Positions 31,785 through 40,578 of a DNA stretch of 53,053 nt are shown piece by piece. This DNA comes from Bacteroidota bacterium (GTDB taxonomy: Bacteria > Bacteroidota > Bacteroidia > Chitinophagales > Saprospiraceae). The notes beneath the pieces are model-generated. The model searched no databases. It worked only from the letters and a program-made list of their open reading frames with translations, and was not told the DNA's origin. The translations under genes and the position numbers were made by a program. Numbering within the stretch: the stretch's first letter is position 1; the number at the start of each line of letters is the position of its first letter. The stretch spans positions 1 to 53,053 of the forward strand of contig CAUJDW010000088.1 of assembly GCA_963169455.1 (NCBI GenBank). Direction: 5' to 3'.

Positions 31785-33653
31785 TCAATCATCGGGCAGA
31801 GTAAAATGGAAAGTGGAGCCTTTCCCCTCCACGGATTCCACCCAGATGCGGCCCCGGTGCTGCTCGACGACCTTTTCACAAATCGCCAGCCCTATGCCCG
31901 TTCCGGAATACTGCTGTTTTTCCAGGCGCTGAAAGATGAGGAATATTTTGTCAAAATAGCGGGAATTGATGCCAATGCCGTTATCCTGAACGAAAAAGTG
32001 GTGCCCTTCGCCGTTCTTGTGATACCCGATGTAGATAGCGGGATTTTCTTTATCATTGAATTTCAAAGCGTTGGAAATCAGGTTCTGGAAAAGCTGGTGC
32101 AATTGAGCCGGATGGGCCTGAAGCGTAGGCAGGAAATCCAGCTGGATGGTGGCGTTTTTCTGCCTGATTTCCGAACGAAGGGCGCTCAGCACCTGGGCGA
32201 GCGTGTTGTTGAGGTCTGTTTTTTCCCTGAGCATGGCCTGTTGGCCGCTCAGGCGGGCGAAGGTGAGCAAGCCATCCAGCAGTTGGCTCATCTGGCCCAC
32301 GCCCATGACGATATACTCGATGAAATCGCGAGCGTTCTGGTCCAGTTTATCCTGGTACCGGCGTGCGAGCAGCGAGGAGAAGGAGCCGATAGTCCGGAGC
32401 GGCTCGCGCAGGTCGTGGGAGACGACGTAGGCGAATTGTTCCAGCGAGCGGTTTGACTGTAGCAGCGATTCGTTTTGCTGGGCGATCTCCTGATTTTTTT
32501 CCTGCAGCACCTGGGTCAGCCTGATCTGGAAGCGGTAGCGGATAACGATGTTAAGCGCCACCAGGCTCAGCCCGATGAGCACGGCGATGTAGAGGAATTT
32601 CTGGTTGCGGGAAGCCCTGCGCTGAGACTCCAGCAGATTGGCCCTTTGTTTTTCCGACTCGTATTGTTCCTGGATGCTCAGCATGACCCGCTCCCTTTCC
32701 GCGTCCATCAGGGACAAATAGAACCGGTGGTGTTCTTTCTGGAAATAAAAGGCGCTGTCGTAGTGCCCCTGGCGGGCATACGCTTCGGACAGCAACTCCA
32801 GGGCGTCCGCCTGCAATTCCCGGGCATCGATCTTTCGGCTGGCAGCGAGTGCATTCCTCAAAAGCCCGACAGCCCGGGCGGTGCTGTCCATCTCCAGGTA
32901 AGCGTTGCCAAGCCGGGCCTCGTTCCGGGCAACGGCATTGGCGTCCTGCGCCTGCCGCCCAAGGCCCAGGGCCAGATGGAATTCGGCGGCGGCTTCCACG
33001 GCCTTCCCCTGGCGCATCCGGAGCATGCCAATCCTTTCGTGTGTGAAAGCCTGCCCGGCAAGGTCCTTTAAAGTGGTAGTCAGCTCCAGGGCGCGGCGAT
33101 ATTTTGACAGCGCCGCATTGTACCGGTTGCGTTCTGTTTCGACATCGGCAATGTTGTTCAGGGAATAAGCCATGCCGATGCTGTCCTTCAAATGGCGGCG
33201 CATCCCCAGCGCCAGGTTGTAATAGTAAAAAGCTTTGTCGAAAGCCCCCTGCCGGAAATAAACATTGCCGATGTTGTTGTAGGAACGCGACAAGCCCAGG
33301 CTGTCATTCAGGCTTTCACGGATGCTGAGGGCCTCGAAGAAATTCCGGGAGGCCTTATCGTATTCACCCTGATGCCAGGCTATCATACCGATGGTGTGTT
33401 TGGCGTCGGCAATGCCCCCGGGGTATTTGAGGGATTGTGCGGCGCGCAGAGACTGGCCGGCGTATCTGTGCGCCAGCGCAGGATGGCTCGTCTTGTACGC
33501 CCAGGCTATCTCCTTCAGCAGGAAGACTTTTTCTTTCCCTTCGGGCAGGGTGTCCAGTATCTGGCGGAGCGAGTCGATGTGGCGCAAACGCTGCCCCTGA
33601 GCAGCTACTGCCAGCAACGCGAAAAAAAAGAGAAGGATAAACTTCCCGCCCAT
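31785..33653 (-). CDS. TPR sensor histidine kinase
   Basis: 622 aa from ATG 33653, which is followed by a signal peptide (F-I-L-L-F-F-F-A-L-L-A-V-A-A-Q-G-Q). Residues ~25-320 are six or so TPR repeats (A-Y-K-T-S-H-P-A-L-A-H-R-Y-A, N-N-I-G-N-V-Y-F-R-Q-G-A-F-D-K-A). A membrane helix (about 354-372) and coiled coil lead to HisKA with phospho-acceptor His413 in V-V-S-H-D-L-R-E-P-L, then HATPase motifs N (N-L-I-S-N-A-L-K-F), G1 (D-N-G-I-G-I) and G2 (G-T-G-I-G-L-A). The TPR region would sit in the periplasm. No response regulator is adjacent, so its partner is elsewhere. Confidence 0.93.
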   Translation of the reverse strand: MGGKFILLFFFALLAVAAQGQRLRHIDSLRQILDTLPEGKEKVFLLKEIAWAYKTSHPALAHRYAGQSLRAAQSLKYPGGIADAKHTIGMIAWHQGEYDKASRNFFEALSIRESLNDSLGLSRSYNNIGNVYFRQGAFDKAFYYYNLALGMRRHLKDSIGMAYSLNNIADVETERNRYNAALSKYRRALELTTTLKDLAGQAFTHERIGMLRMRQGKAVEAAAEFHLALGLGRQAQDANAVARNEARLGNAYLEMDSTARAVGLLRNALAASRKIDARELQADALELLSEAYARQGHYDSAFYFQKEHHRFYLSLMDAERERVMLSIQEQYESEKQRANLLESQRRASRNQKFLYIAVLIGLSLVALNIVIRYRFQIRLTQVLQEKNQEIAQQNESLLQSNRSLEQFAYVVSHDLREPLRTIGSFSSLLARRYQDKLDQNARDFIEYIVMGVGQMSQLLDGLLTFARLSGQQAMLREKTDLNNTLAQVLSALRSEIRQKNATIQLDFLPTLQAHPAQLHQLFQNLISNALKFNDKENPAIYIGYHKNGEGHHFFVQDNGIGINSRYFDKIFLIFQRLEKQQYSGTGIGLAICEKVVEQHRGRIWVESVEGKGSTFHFTLPDD

Positions 33654-33732
33654 GGAATACTGTTTGATCCTGGATAAAGATAGTGAGCCCCGGCCCAAGA
33701 CGAGCTACAAATTAACAAAAAAGTAAACCGTT

Positions 33733-34467
33733 TCAGGCTTTGAGGGCCGCTTCATACAATTCCTCGTAAAAAGGGCGGCAGCGTTCGGCCAGTTCTTCCA
33801 GCTGCGGGGGGAGCGGCCCGGAAAGCGGCAGGTATGGCTGGAAGCCCGTCGACTGGTGCACATTGGCATACCAGAAGGGCGCCCAGGCCCCGTCTTCAGG
33901 GCGTGGCCCTGCTTTCCAGGACAGCATGCGTTCATCATAGGGGATATCCAGGCGGCGGCACAACTGGCTGAGGACAGAAGCCGGGTTGAGCAGCAGTTCT
34001 TTGGCGTCGACAACGGCCGCCAGCTTTCCGCCGGCGCTCAAAGTATGGAACAAGGCAGATAGCTTTTCGATGCCCACATCCTCCATGCCGGGATTGGGGA
34101 TGACTTTGCTGTAGGAGGCTATGATGGCCCGGGGGTCGCGAATCAGCAGGATGTTTTCCATCTCCAGCAGGAAACCCTCATCGAGGTGGATGAGGTGGTG
34201 CGCCATTTGTTTGAAGAGGACTACCGGGCGGCCGTAAGGGCCGAAAAGCACTTCCCGCACGACCCGTTCGCCATCCTGGCTCTGGCTGGCCAGAATAAGT
34301 GCTTTCCCCGGATGCGCTGCCTGCGAATCGGTTTTGGAGAGGTAGTGCGCGTACAGCGGCTCGTCGACCACCTGGGTGTCTTCCCGCTGGGCGAAGGCGT
34401 ACATAAAGGCGGTGGACACATTGCGGGGGCTCGACCACGCATTGATCCGCTTGATTGCGTCGGCCAT
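33733..34467 (-). CDS. Sulfotransferase-like protein
   Basis: 244 aa. A-W-S-S-P-R-N-V-S-T-A-F-M near the N-terminus is the 5'-phosphosulfate-binding loop of PAPS sulfotransferases (usually R-S-G-S/T), and I-L-L-I-R-D-P-R-A-I-I-A-S-Y at about 130 is the 3'-phosphate motif. V-D-A-K-E-L-L-L-N-P-A-S-V-L and L-C-R-R-L-D-I-P-Y match the later part of the fold. It is cytoplasmic, with unknown acceptor. The TPR kinase gene separates it from the aminotransferase gene, all on the minus strand. Whether they share a pathway is not shown by the sequence. Confidence 0.8.
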   Translation of the reverse strand: MADAIKRINAWSSPRNVSTAFMYAFAQREDTQVVDEPLYAHYLSKTDSQAAHPGKALILASQSQDGERVVREVLFGPYGRPVVLFKQMAHHLIHLDEGFLLEMENILLIRDPRAIIASYSKVIPNPGMEDVGIEKLSALFHTLSAGGKLAAVVDAKELLLNPASVLSQLCRRLDIPYDERMLSWKAGPRPEDGAWAPFWYANVHQSTGFQPYLPLSGPLPPQLEELAERCRPFYEELYEAALKA

Positions 34468-34578
34468 AACCAGCTTCAGGTGGGTATCAGGTTGATTTCA
34501 GAAAAGGGGCAAAGGGACGAGCGCCATCCCCCCTGCTGTGGGCGGCGGGATGGCGGCCTGTCCTGCCGGAGCGCCTGC

Positions 34579-34914
34579 TCAGGCCTCTACCGTGAGGTCT
34601 TTCACTTCAGCTTCCGGAGCGTTAGTCTTGACCGATTCAATTCCGTTTTCCATGCTCGCCTTTGAAGCGTACATCTGGCTGCTGCCGATGATCTGTTTGT
34701 TGGCGGCCAGCAGGTTGAAGTGGAATTTGCCGTTGGCGGCTTCTTTGCGCTCATACTGGCCGTCGTTGCCGGCGTTTTTCTTCACACTTTCGATTCCGTT
34801 TACGCAGCCCGGTTTGCTTGCGTAGCCCTGGCTTGACAGAATGACCTGGCCGTTTTTGGCTTTGAGGCGGAAGTAAAATTCCCCGCTTTTTTCGCTTTTG
34901 AAGATTTCAAACAT
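34579..34914 (-). CDS. yegP: YegP-family protein (tandem DUF1508)
   Basis: 111 aa made of two tandem ~50-residue DUF1508 units. Each has F-x-F-x-L-x-A-x-N-x-Q-x-I-x-x-S-x-x-Y-x-S-K followed by N-G-I-E-S-V-K: first F-Y-F-R-L-K-A-K-N-G-Q-V-I-L-S-S, second F-H-F-N-L-L-A-A-N-K-Q-I-I-G-S-S. The molecular function of the family is unknown; YegP itself is a small cytoplasmic protein. The gene is monocistronic between a sulfotransferase-like gene and a divergent outer-membrane protein gene. Confidence 0.93.
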   Translation of the reverse strand: MFEIFKSEKSGEFYFRLKAKNGQVILSSQGYASKPGCVNGIESVKKNAGNDGQYERKEAANGKFHFNLLAANKQIIGSSQMYASKASMENGIESVKTNAPEAEVKDLTVEA

Positions 34915-35122
34915 AAAGCGTGTGTTTTGATGTTTTAGGAATGAGTGGTTGGTAAATTTATCATTTTTTGGAAAAAACCCTTGAATTCAGCCTTGTTTTG
35001 ACGAAAAAAAGCAAGCGGGCCACTCTCCTGGAGGGTGTTTTTTTGTACTATCTTTATTTCCGTTCCGATGAATTCGTCGCCTTCCCGTTTGAAAGTGGAA
35101 GGCCTCAGAAAAGGCAAATACA

Positions 35123-35869
35123 ATGAAACGGGCATCCATTATCCTCTTTGCGCTCTTTGCCTGCCACGCCCTGTATGGGCAGGATGAGAAGCCCCCATTT
35201 TATCTACAGTTTAACGGCCATTTTCAGGTAGGCGTTCCTCTGGAGGGTTTTGCCGACAGGCTCGACAAGCAGGGCATCGGCGGCGGCGGGCTGTTCGCTC
35301 TGCAACTGGGAAGGGGCAGGCCGCTATTCGGTGGGCTTGATGTCGCCTACCTGCGCTATGACGGCGAGAAGCTCGATTTTGACATCCTGGAGGAAGGCGT
35401 TTTAAACGATTACCGGCTGCACACCAACAACAACATCCTTCTGGGCCATGCCCTGCTTCGCTTCAAGCCCTTCACCGGTTTTTTCATACAACCCTATTTC
35501 GACGGGCTCATCGGCTTCAAGAGATTTTATACCCGCACCCGTTTCATCGACTTGCTTGAGGGGGAAGACGAAGTGGTGGAGGCCGACACCGACCAGAGCG
35601 ATACGGCTTTCAGTTATGGTGGGGCGGCGGGCCTGCAATTCCGGGTGGGCAGTGCTCCCGACATCCTGATCGACCTGCGCTGCGGCTACCTTCCAGGCGC
35701 TACGGCCAGCTATCTCGTCCGGAAAGAAGGCCACAGCGGCCCTCTTGAAGACCCCATCGATGCATTCGAGGAAGCCGCATCACCCACGGCCCTGCTGTCT
35801 GTTCAGCTTGGGCTCACTATTCAGTTTTCCGGCCGGGATTTTCAGGCTAAACCGCCTGAGGAATTGTAA
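35123..35869 (+). CDS. Outer-membrane beta-barrel-like protein
   Basis: 248 aa with a signal peptide (M-K-R-A-S-I-I-L-F-A-L-F-A-C-H-A-L-Y-G-Q). The rest has alternating hydrophobic/aromatic strands and Gly-rich turns (Y-L-Q-F-N-G-H-F-Q-V-G-V, G-G-L-D-V-A-Y-L-R-Y, F-I-Q-P-Y-F-D-G-L-I-G-F-K), typical of small Bacteroidota barrels such as the porin-like or OmpW-like groups. It does not end in the usual aromatic residue (P-P-E-E-L). No specific family is recognised. Its stop overlaps the stop of the convergent histidine kinase gene by 23 bases. Confidence 0.7.
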   Translation: MKRASIILFALFACHALYGQDEKPPFYLQFNGHFQVGVPLEGFADRLDKQGIGGGGLFALQLGRGRPLFGGLDVAYLRYDGEKLDFDILEEGVLNDYRLHTNNNILLGHALLRFKPFTGFFIQPYFDGLIGFKRFYTRTRFIDLLEGEDEVVEADTDQSDTAFSYGGAAGLQFRVGSAPDILIDLRCGYLPGATASYLVRKEGHSGPLEDPIDAFEEAASPTALLSVQLGLTIQFSGRDFQAKPPEEL

Positions 35870-37226
35870 AATAGAAAACAGTTCCACGATCGGGCCCGGC
35901 CGATTCGGCCCAGATGCGGCCGTTGTGCCGGGCGACGATTTTGCGGCAGATGCTCAGCCCCAGCCCGTTGCCTTCATATTGCGGAGCCGGGTGGAGGCGC
36001 TGGAACAGGCCGAAGATGTCATCCAGCTTGTGTTTTTCGATGCCGATGCCGTTATCCCGAAAGGCGAAGCAATAACCTTCAGCGGTGGGCTCCGCACTGA
36101 TTTCGACCACGGGGCGCCTGCCGGGTGGGGTGAATTTGACGGCGTTGGTGATCAGGTTCTGGAAAAGCTGCTCCATCTGCTGCGGGTTGGCGGGCAGGCA
36201 GGGCAGCGGATGCACCCTGATAACCGCCTGGCGCTGCCTGATGGCGAGCAGGATTTGCGCCTGTACTTTTTCGGCCAGGAGGTTGAAATCGACTATCCGG
36301 CGGCCTTCGCCGGGGCGGGAGGATATGCGCGCGTAAGCCAGCAGCCCGTCGATAACGGAGCCGAAGCGCTGGATCTCCCTGAGGATGATGCCGAAGTATT
36401 CGCGGCCCGTTTCCGGCAGGGCATCCAGGTATTTTTCATGGAGCAGCCCGGCAAACCCAAGGACATTGCGCAGCGGCGCCTTAAGGTCGTGGGAAACGAG
36501 GTATGCGAACTGTTCCAGTTCCGAATTGGAGCGCAGCAAGGCTGCCGCTTTTTCCTCCAGCATTTTTTCCACCCTGCGCCGCTCTTCGATTTCCTGTTTA
36601 AGTTGCTCGTTGATGCGGAAATTGTGCAGCAGGTAGCTGACCTTGGTGGCCATCACCGTAAAGGAGTGGCGGCTTTGAGCGTCGATAGGCTTATAAAAAC
36701 GCTGGTCGGGCAGTTGCTGGCCGCAAATGGCGATCCCTTTAAATGCGCCATCGGGGCCAAAGAGGGGCCCTATCAGGGCTTCCGTAAGTTCCAGGGCCGC
36801 CAGCCGGGCATGGATCTGGGGGCGCTGGCTCAGCAGGAAACCCTCCCGCCCGGGAAAATCGGCGGGCGAAAGCTCCAGCACCGAGGGGACGGCGGTATGG
36901 GCAAATCCGAATACGCTCATCACCCGGAGCGCTCCGGCCTTTTCATCGTACTCGGCCAGCAGGCAATGGGGTTGCTCAAAAGCCAGGATGAAGTACTCCG
37001 CCGCCAGGGCGCCGAACTCCTGAAAGCTGTCCCGGAACAGGCCCAATTCCCCGAACTCCTGGATGAGCCGGAAGCGGTTGAGTTCCTGGTCGAGTTCGTC
37101 CTTGATGGAGTTGAGTTCCTGTTGCAGCACGATGCCCCGGGCAACATGAGCCTGCAGCTCGTTGCACAGGGCTTCGAGTTCCTCGTAGGTTGGCTTCTTT
37201 TTTTCCTCCTGGCCGCTTTTCATCAT
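35847..37226 (-). CDS. Cytoplasmic sensor histidine kinase with GAF-like domain
   Basis: 459 aa, with no signal peptide or membrane helix. An N-terminal coiled coil (5-60) is followed by a GAF-like domain (60-200; F-K-G-I-A-I-C-G-Q), a second coiled coil, and HisKA with His246 in L-V-S-H-D-L-K-A-P-L. HATPase motifs are N-L-I-T-N-A-V-K-F, D-N-G-I-G-I and G-N-G-L-G-L-S-I. An in-frame Met at 37223 is an alternative start. The FIST gene begins the same transcription unit 24 bases upstream, so ligand sensing by FIST may feed this kinase. No response regulator gene is present. Confidence 0.92.
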   Translation of the reverse strand: MMKSGQEEKKKPTYEELEALCNELQAHVARGIVLQQELNSIKDELDQELNRFRLIQEFGELGLFRDSFQEFGALAAEYFILAFEQPHCLLAEYDEKAGALRVMSVFGFAHTAVPSVLELSPADFPGREGFLLSQRPQIHARLAALELTEALIGPLFGPDGAFKGIAICGQQLPDQRFYKPIDAQSRHSFTVMATKVSYLLHNFRINEQLKQEIEERRRVEKMLEEKAAALLRSNSELEQFAYLVSHDLKAPLRNVLGFAGLLHEKYLDALPETGREYFGIILREIQRFGSVIDGLLAYARISSRPGEGRRIVDFNLLAEKVQAQILLAIRQRQAVIRVHPLPCLPANPQQMEQLFQNLITNAVKFTPPGRRPVVEISAEPTAEGYCFAFRDNGIGIEKHKLDDIFGLFQRLHPAPQYEGNGLGLSICRKIVARHNGRIWAESAGPDRGTVFYFTIPQAV

Positions 37227-37250
37227 CCTGTTTTTGTTTCCCCCGCTGCT

Positions 37251-38468
37251 CTACCCCGGGGCCCGCGTGAGGGCGTATATCGAAGTCGTATAGTTATGAA
37301 AAAAGTTCTTTCCCTTGAGTTGGGTGAACTCGCCAAAGCCATACATGCCCAGCCAGGGTATGCTGCGTCCTTTCATCAGCGGGGCCTGCATTTTTTCGAT
37401 GATCTCGTCTTTGGCGATCTTGTTGAACATAGCCCGGCCGCGGGCGGCGCAGTCGGTGTGAAACACCGCCACAGCCTCCCTGCCCCCGATGTCGGCGGCC
37501 AGGCGCTGCATCATGCGCTCCAGGCCTTCGAAGATCAGGGCCTCATCGCGTTGGGTGATCCACAGGCGGGAGCCCTCCGGGCAGTCCACAGGCATGTAAA
37601 AACTGTGGCCCAGCTCATCCACCTTAACAATGACCCGCAGTATATGGCGGTTGTCATAGGCCTCGTGGAATTCTTCGGGCAATAGCTCGCCAAGCCCGGC
37701 AACGGGTATGCAGGGGCCAGGATGGGCGTTTTCCGGCAGGCTGAGCTTTTCCATGAGAAAGGGCCAGGCCGGCCGCCCATCGAGTTCAAAGACCCGGTTC
37801 GCCTCCGAGCGCGTGACGGTAAAGGGCTGCCCGATCGGGATGCTGCCATGGTGCACGCCCATAGACACCCTGAGCGTAGGGTCGGCATACCCGATCATGA
37901 TGGCGCCCCGTTCGAGCACCTGCCCGTTGACGAACTGATAGGTGCTGATGGCCCGCATATTGTCGGAGGATGTGCCGCCGAAGACCGGCATATCCGGGCC
38001 GAATACTTCGGCAATGCCCTCCAGCGCCCTGTCGGCGGCAATGTCGATGCCGGAAGCCAGCAGGTGGATCATGTTGATGCCGGGAACCTCCGCCTTCAGT
38101 TGCCGGGCCATATCGCGGGCCTTCTCCAGGGAGTTGTACCCCCGGATGTTGTCGCAGAAGGCGATTCCGAATTCCCCGGCCTGTTCTGCTGCCACGGCCA
38201 TGACGCCCAGCGCGCGCATGGACTCGTTGGCTCCCTCCACGCCAATAACCCCCGCACAGGTACAGCCGGCAACCACCGCATTCGGGCAACAGTCGCGGGC
38301 TGCAGCCAGTAATGCCTGGAAATCATGCCCCATGGTCGTGTGGATCACGATCAGGAGGGCTCGTTCAGACACATCGCCGCTGTACCCCGCCAGGGCGGCG
38401 GAAAGGCACTCCCGCATGGCTTTCTCCGAATTGACCAGCCCATTGCTGGAAGAGTAAAAATGTAACAT
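37251..38468 (-). CDS. FIST domain sensory protein
   Basis: 405 aa from ATG 38468; upstream in-frame residues are basic non-coding-like sequence. The FIST N domain includes L-I-V-I-H-T-T-M-G-H-D-F-Q, V-V-A-G-C-T-C-A-G-V-I and P-V-F-G-G-T-S-S-D-N. The FIST C domain includes Y-M-P-V-D-C-P-E-G-S-R and V-A-V-F-H-T-D-C-A-A-R-G-R-A-M-F, then a G-M-Y-G-F-G-E-F-T end. FIST domains are proposed small-ligand (amino-acid-like) sensors. It is cytoplasmic and co-directional with the histidine kinase 24 bp downstream, forming a probable two-gene sensing operon. Two Cys-containing patches (V-A-G-C-T-C, H-T-D-C-A-A) are family-typical. Confidence 0.9.
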   Translation of the reverse strand: MLHFYSSSNGLVNSEKAMRECLSAALAGYSGDVSERALLIVIHTTMGHDFQALLAAARDCCPNAVVAGCTCAGVIGVEGANESMRALGVMAVAAEQAGEFGIAFCDNIRGYNSLEKARDMARQLKAEVPGINMIHLLASGIDIAADRALEGIAEVFGPDMPVFGGTSSDNMRAISTYQFVNGQVLERGAIMIGYADPTLRVSMGVHHGSIPIGQPFTVTRSEANRVFELDGRPAWPFLMEKLSLPENAHPGPCIPVAGLGELLPEEFHEAYDNRHILRVIVKVDELGHSFYMPVDCPEGSRLWITQRDEALIFEGLERMMQRLAADIGGREAVAVFHTDCAARGRAMFNKIAKDEIIEKMQAPLMKGRSIPWLGMYGFGEFTQLKGKNFFHNYTTSIYALTRAPG

Positions 38469-38720
38469 CTGACGTAGTTTTTGGAATATTTCCGCTCCTT
38501 TTCCTGGCAGGAGCATTCTTCTATGGAAAGATAGAAATTTCAGGTAATCTTTTTGCCGGAAGGCAGGCCCTGAAGGAGGCCTATTTTTTCTTTTCCCAAA
38601 GCCCTGATTCACCCGCGAAATGTTAACTTTACCAAAATCGCATTAAAACCAGGGGGGGCATGCTGCCAGGGGCATTTCCAGGAGGCCTCTCCCGCTGTTG
38701 AAGAAAATCAAAGCTGTCGT

Positions 38721-40415
38721 ATGCCCAGGCAAATAGAGAAGTACCGGATACTCGTTTCTTCACCCCAGGATTGCCGCCAGGAACGGGACATTGTCAGAAA
38801 AACCTGCGCCGACCTGAACAACGGCGCCGCCTCAGCGAACAACATCGTGCTCGAAGCGGTATTGTGGGAGACCCACAGTGCGCCGGGCGCCGGGCGCCCC
38901 CAGGATGTGATCTTTGACCATATCGGCGAATTTGACCTGCTGGTGGGCATCTTCTGGCAGCGGTTCGGCACGCCATCCGGGAAGTACAATTCAGGCACCG
39001 AGGAAGAAATCGAATTTGCGTACCAGAAAAACCAGGCGGAAGGCAAGCCTGAAATCATGCTGTACTTCAACCAGGCCGGCCCCCTGCCCTCCAGAGAGGA
39101 AGATTTCCGGCAGTATGAGCAAGTGATAAAATTCCGGAGCGAGAAGGAACAGCAACAGTCCATGCTTTGCTGGACGTACAATGGCGCGGAAGAATTTCAG
39201 GAGCTGATCCGGAAACACCTCGAAAGTTACATCCTGAGAACCATCCGGGGCAGGAAAGAGGAACCCGTAAAAAACGCGCCCCTGCCGCCCCCTGCCCACA
39301 AGATGGCGCAGGGCGGCGCGCAATTGCAAAACATCCGCTTCTGGGATGGCCTGGATTTCTCCTTTCCATTAAAAAGCCCGTACTATTCCAAAAGAATTCA
39401 GAACTTCCCCACCGGCATAACCGATTTTTCCTGCCGGGAAAGCATGGCTCACCTGATCAGCCGGCTCGCAGAACTCAGAAATGAACAGGGATACTGGAAC
39501 CTCGACAAGCTGGACGACGAGTTCAACAACATCTACGCCACCACCTCCGTCCTGTATTTCTTCCTCCAGTTCGGCTTCCCGCCCGACGACCCTTTTTTGT
39601 CGCCGGCCATCGGTTACCTGGATGGGTTCACGGAGTTCTCAGCCGATACCCGCGCCAAATGGTTTTTCGATATCATGACGGGAAGGATTTCCGAAGCGAA
39701 GCTGATCTCCTTCTGCAAAGTGCTGGAAGGGCACCAGGCCGCCGATCCCGATGATCCCGTGTTTTACGGCTCGTTCCTGTTTTACCAGGGATCGGAAAAA
39801 ACACAGCAAAACCAACAGCGGCACTGGCAGGTGATCCATCCGGGGGGGCGGGTTTTTCACGTTTGTTATGTTTCAGACATCCTGCTGCACATTCCGGGTT
39901 CATTTTCCGCCGCCCGGAAAGCCGCTCTTCCCATTCTCGCCAAAGCGCGGGCCTTCCTCGAAACCATGCTCGCCATGCACAGCGGGTATTTCGTGGACAG
40001 GGATGGCAAACGGAGCCCTTCTTTTTCCATCTGGGCTTACTCCCTGCTCAGGCCGATGGGCGCCGCCCTGCCTGCCGACTGGCAGCAGAAGGTGGAGCGC
40101 CTGCTCAGCCAGGGCCTGTTCAAGAAGGAGAGCGCACTGGAGCTTTCTTTCCTCCTGATGGCCATCATGAGGCTCTCCCATTCCCAGCGGCCTTCGATGA
40201 GCCCCGATTTTTTCGACTTTATCTCCCGCTATGTACTGGACCTGATCAAATTCCTGGAATCGGAAGCGCACTCCCCAGCGCTGAACTCCAGAGACCTGGC
40301 GGCAATAGGCAGAGCAATCCTCTACGGCCTGAAAGTCCTGGATCCTGAAGCCTGGCAGGTGTTCGCCCACCCACAACTTTCCGTCGCGCTCATGAGCCGG
40401 GGGGTGGATGGCTGA
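38721..40415 (+). CDS. DUF4062 protein with alpha-toroid-like C-terminal domain
   Basis: 564 aa. Residues 8-165 match DUF4062: Y-R-I-L-V-S-S-P-Q-D-C-R-Q-E-R-D, L-V-G-I-F-W-Q-R-F-G-T-P, G-T-E-E-E-I-E-F-A-Y and I-M-L-Y-F-N. This TIR/SLOG-like domain usually heads NTPase or TPR proteins in conflict systems. From about 215 to 560 there is no NTPase; the sequence is all-helical with repeats such as A-H-L-I-S-R-L-A-E-L-R-N-E-Q-G-Y-W-N-L and G-Y-F-V-D-R-D-G-K, resembling an alpha/alpha-toroid (terpenoid-cyclase or prenyltransferase-like) fold. No catalytic motif is obvious. Its stop overlaps a repeat shared with the spacer before the CHAT gene. Confidence 0.7.
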   Translation: MPRQIEKYRILVSSPQDCRQERDIVRKTCADLNNGAASANNIVLEAVLWETHSAPGAGRPQDVIFDHIGEFDLLVGIFWQRFGTPSGKYNSGTEEEIEFAYQKNQAEGKPEIMLYFNQAGPLPSREEDFRQYEQVIKFRSEKEQQQSMLCWTYNGAEEFQELIRKHLESYILRTIRGRKEEPVKNAPLPPPAHKMAQGGAQLQNIRFWDGLDFSFPLKSPYYSKRIQNFPTGITDFSCRESMAHLISRLAELRNEQGYWNLDKLDDEFNNIYATTSVLYFFLQFGFPPDDPFLSPAIGYLDGFTEFSADTRAKWFFDIMTGRISEAKLISFCKVLEGHQAADPDDPVFYGSFLFYQGSEKTQQNQQRHWQVIHPGGRVFHVCYVSDILLHIPGSFSAARKAALPILAKARAFLETMLAMHSGYFVDRDGKRSPSFSIWAYSLLRPMGAALPADWQQKVERLLSQGLFKKESALELSFLLMAIMRLSHSQRPSMSPDFFDFISRYVLDLIKFLESEAHSPALNSRDLAAIGRAILYGLKVLDPEAWQVFAHPQLSVALMSRGVDG

Positions 40416-40578
40416 GGGCGCTCCGGAAAGTCCGGGATGGGAACACTGGAATGCTGGAATACCGGGCTAGCCTAATGTCGTCAACTTCAGGGAAAAGACG
40501 GGGAGGCTTAGCGGCTCGTTTCTGAAGCCGGGGCAAGCTGGGAGAGGGGGCGGCGAGGTAAGCCCCGGGCTGCCCCGT
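40414..40578. repeat. Spacer with GAGGGCGCTCCGGAAAG repeat (copy 2)
   Basis: The 17-mer at 40414-40430 is identical to 23818-23834. It is followed by GGAACACTGGAATGCTGGAATACC, a short direct repeat of (A/G)CTGGAAT. No gene is seen before the tsaB stop at 40579, toward which transcription converges. Confidence 0.55.

Noticed and set aside
35021-35044. CACTCT-CCTGG-AGGGTG-T7 resembling an intrinsic terminator on the plus strand
   Set aside because: The stem is short with a G:T pair, and no plus-strand gene precedes it; it lies upstream of divergent genes.
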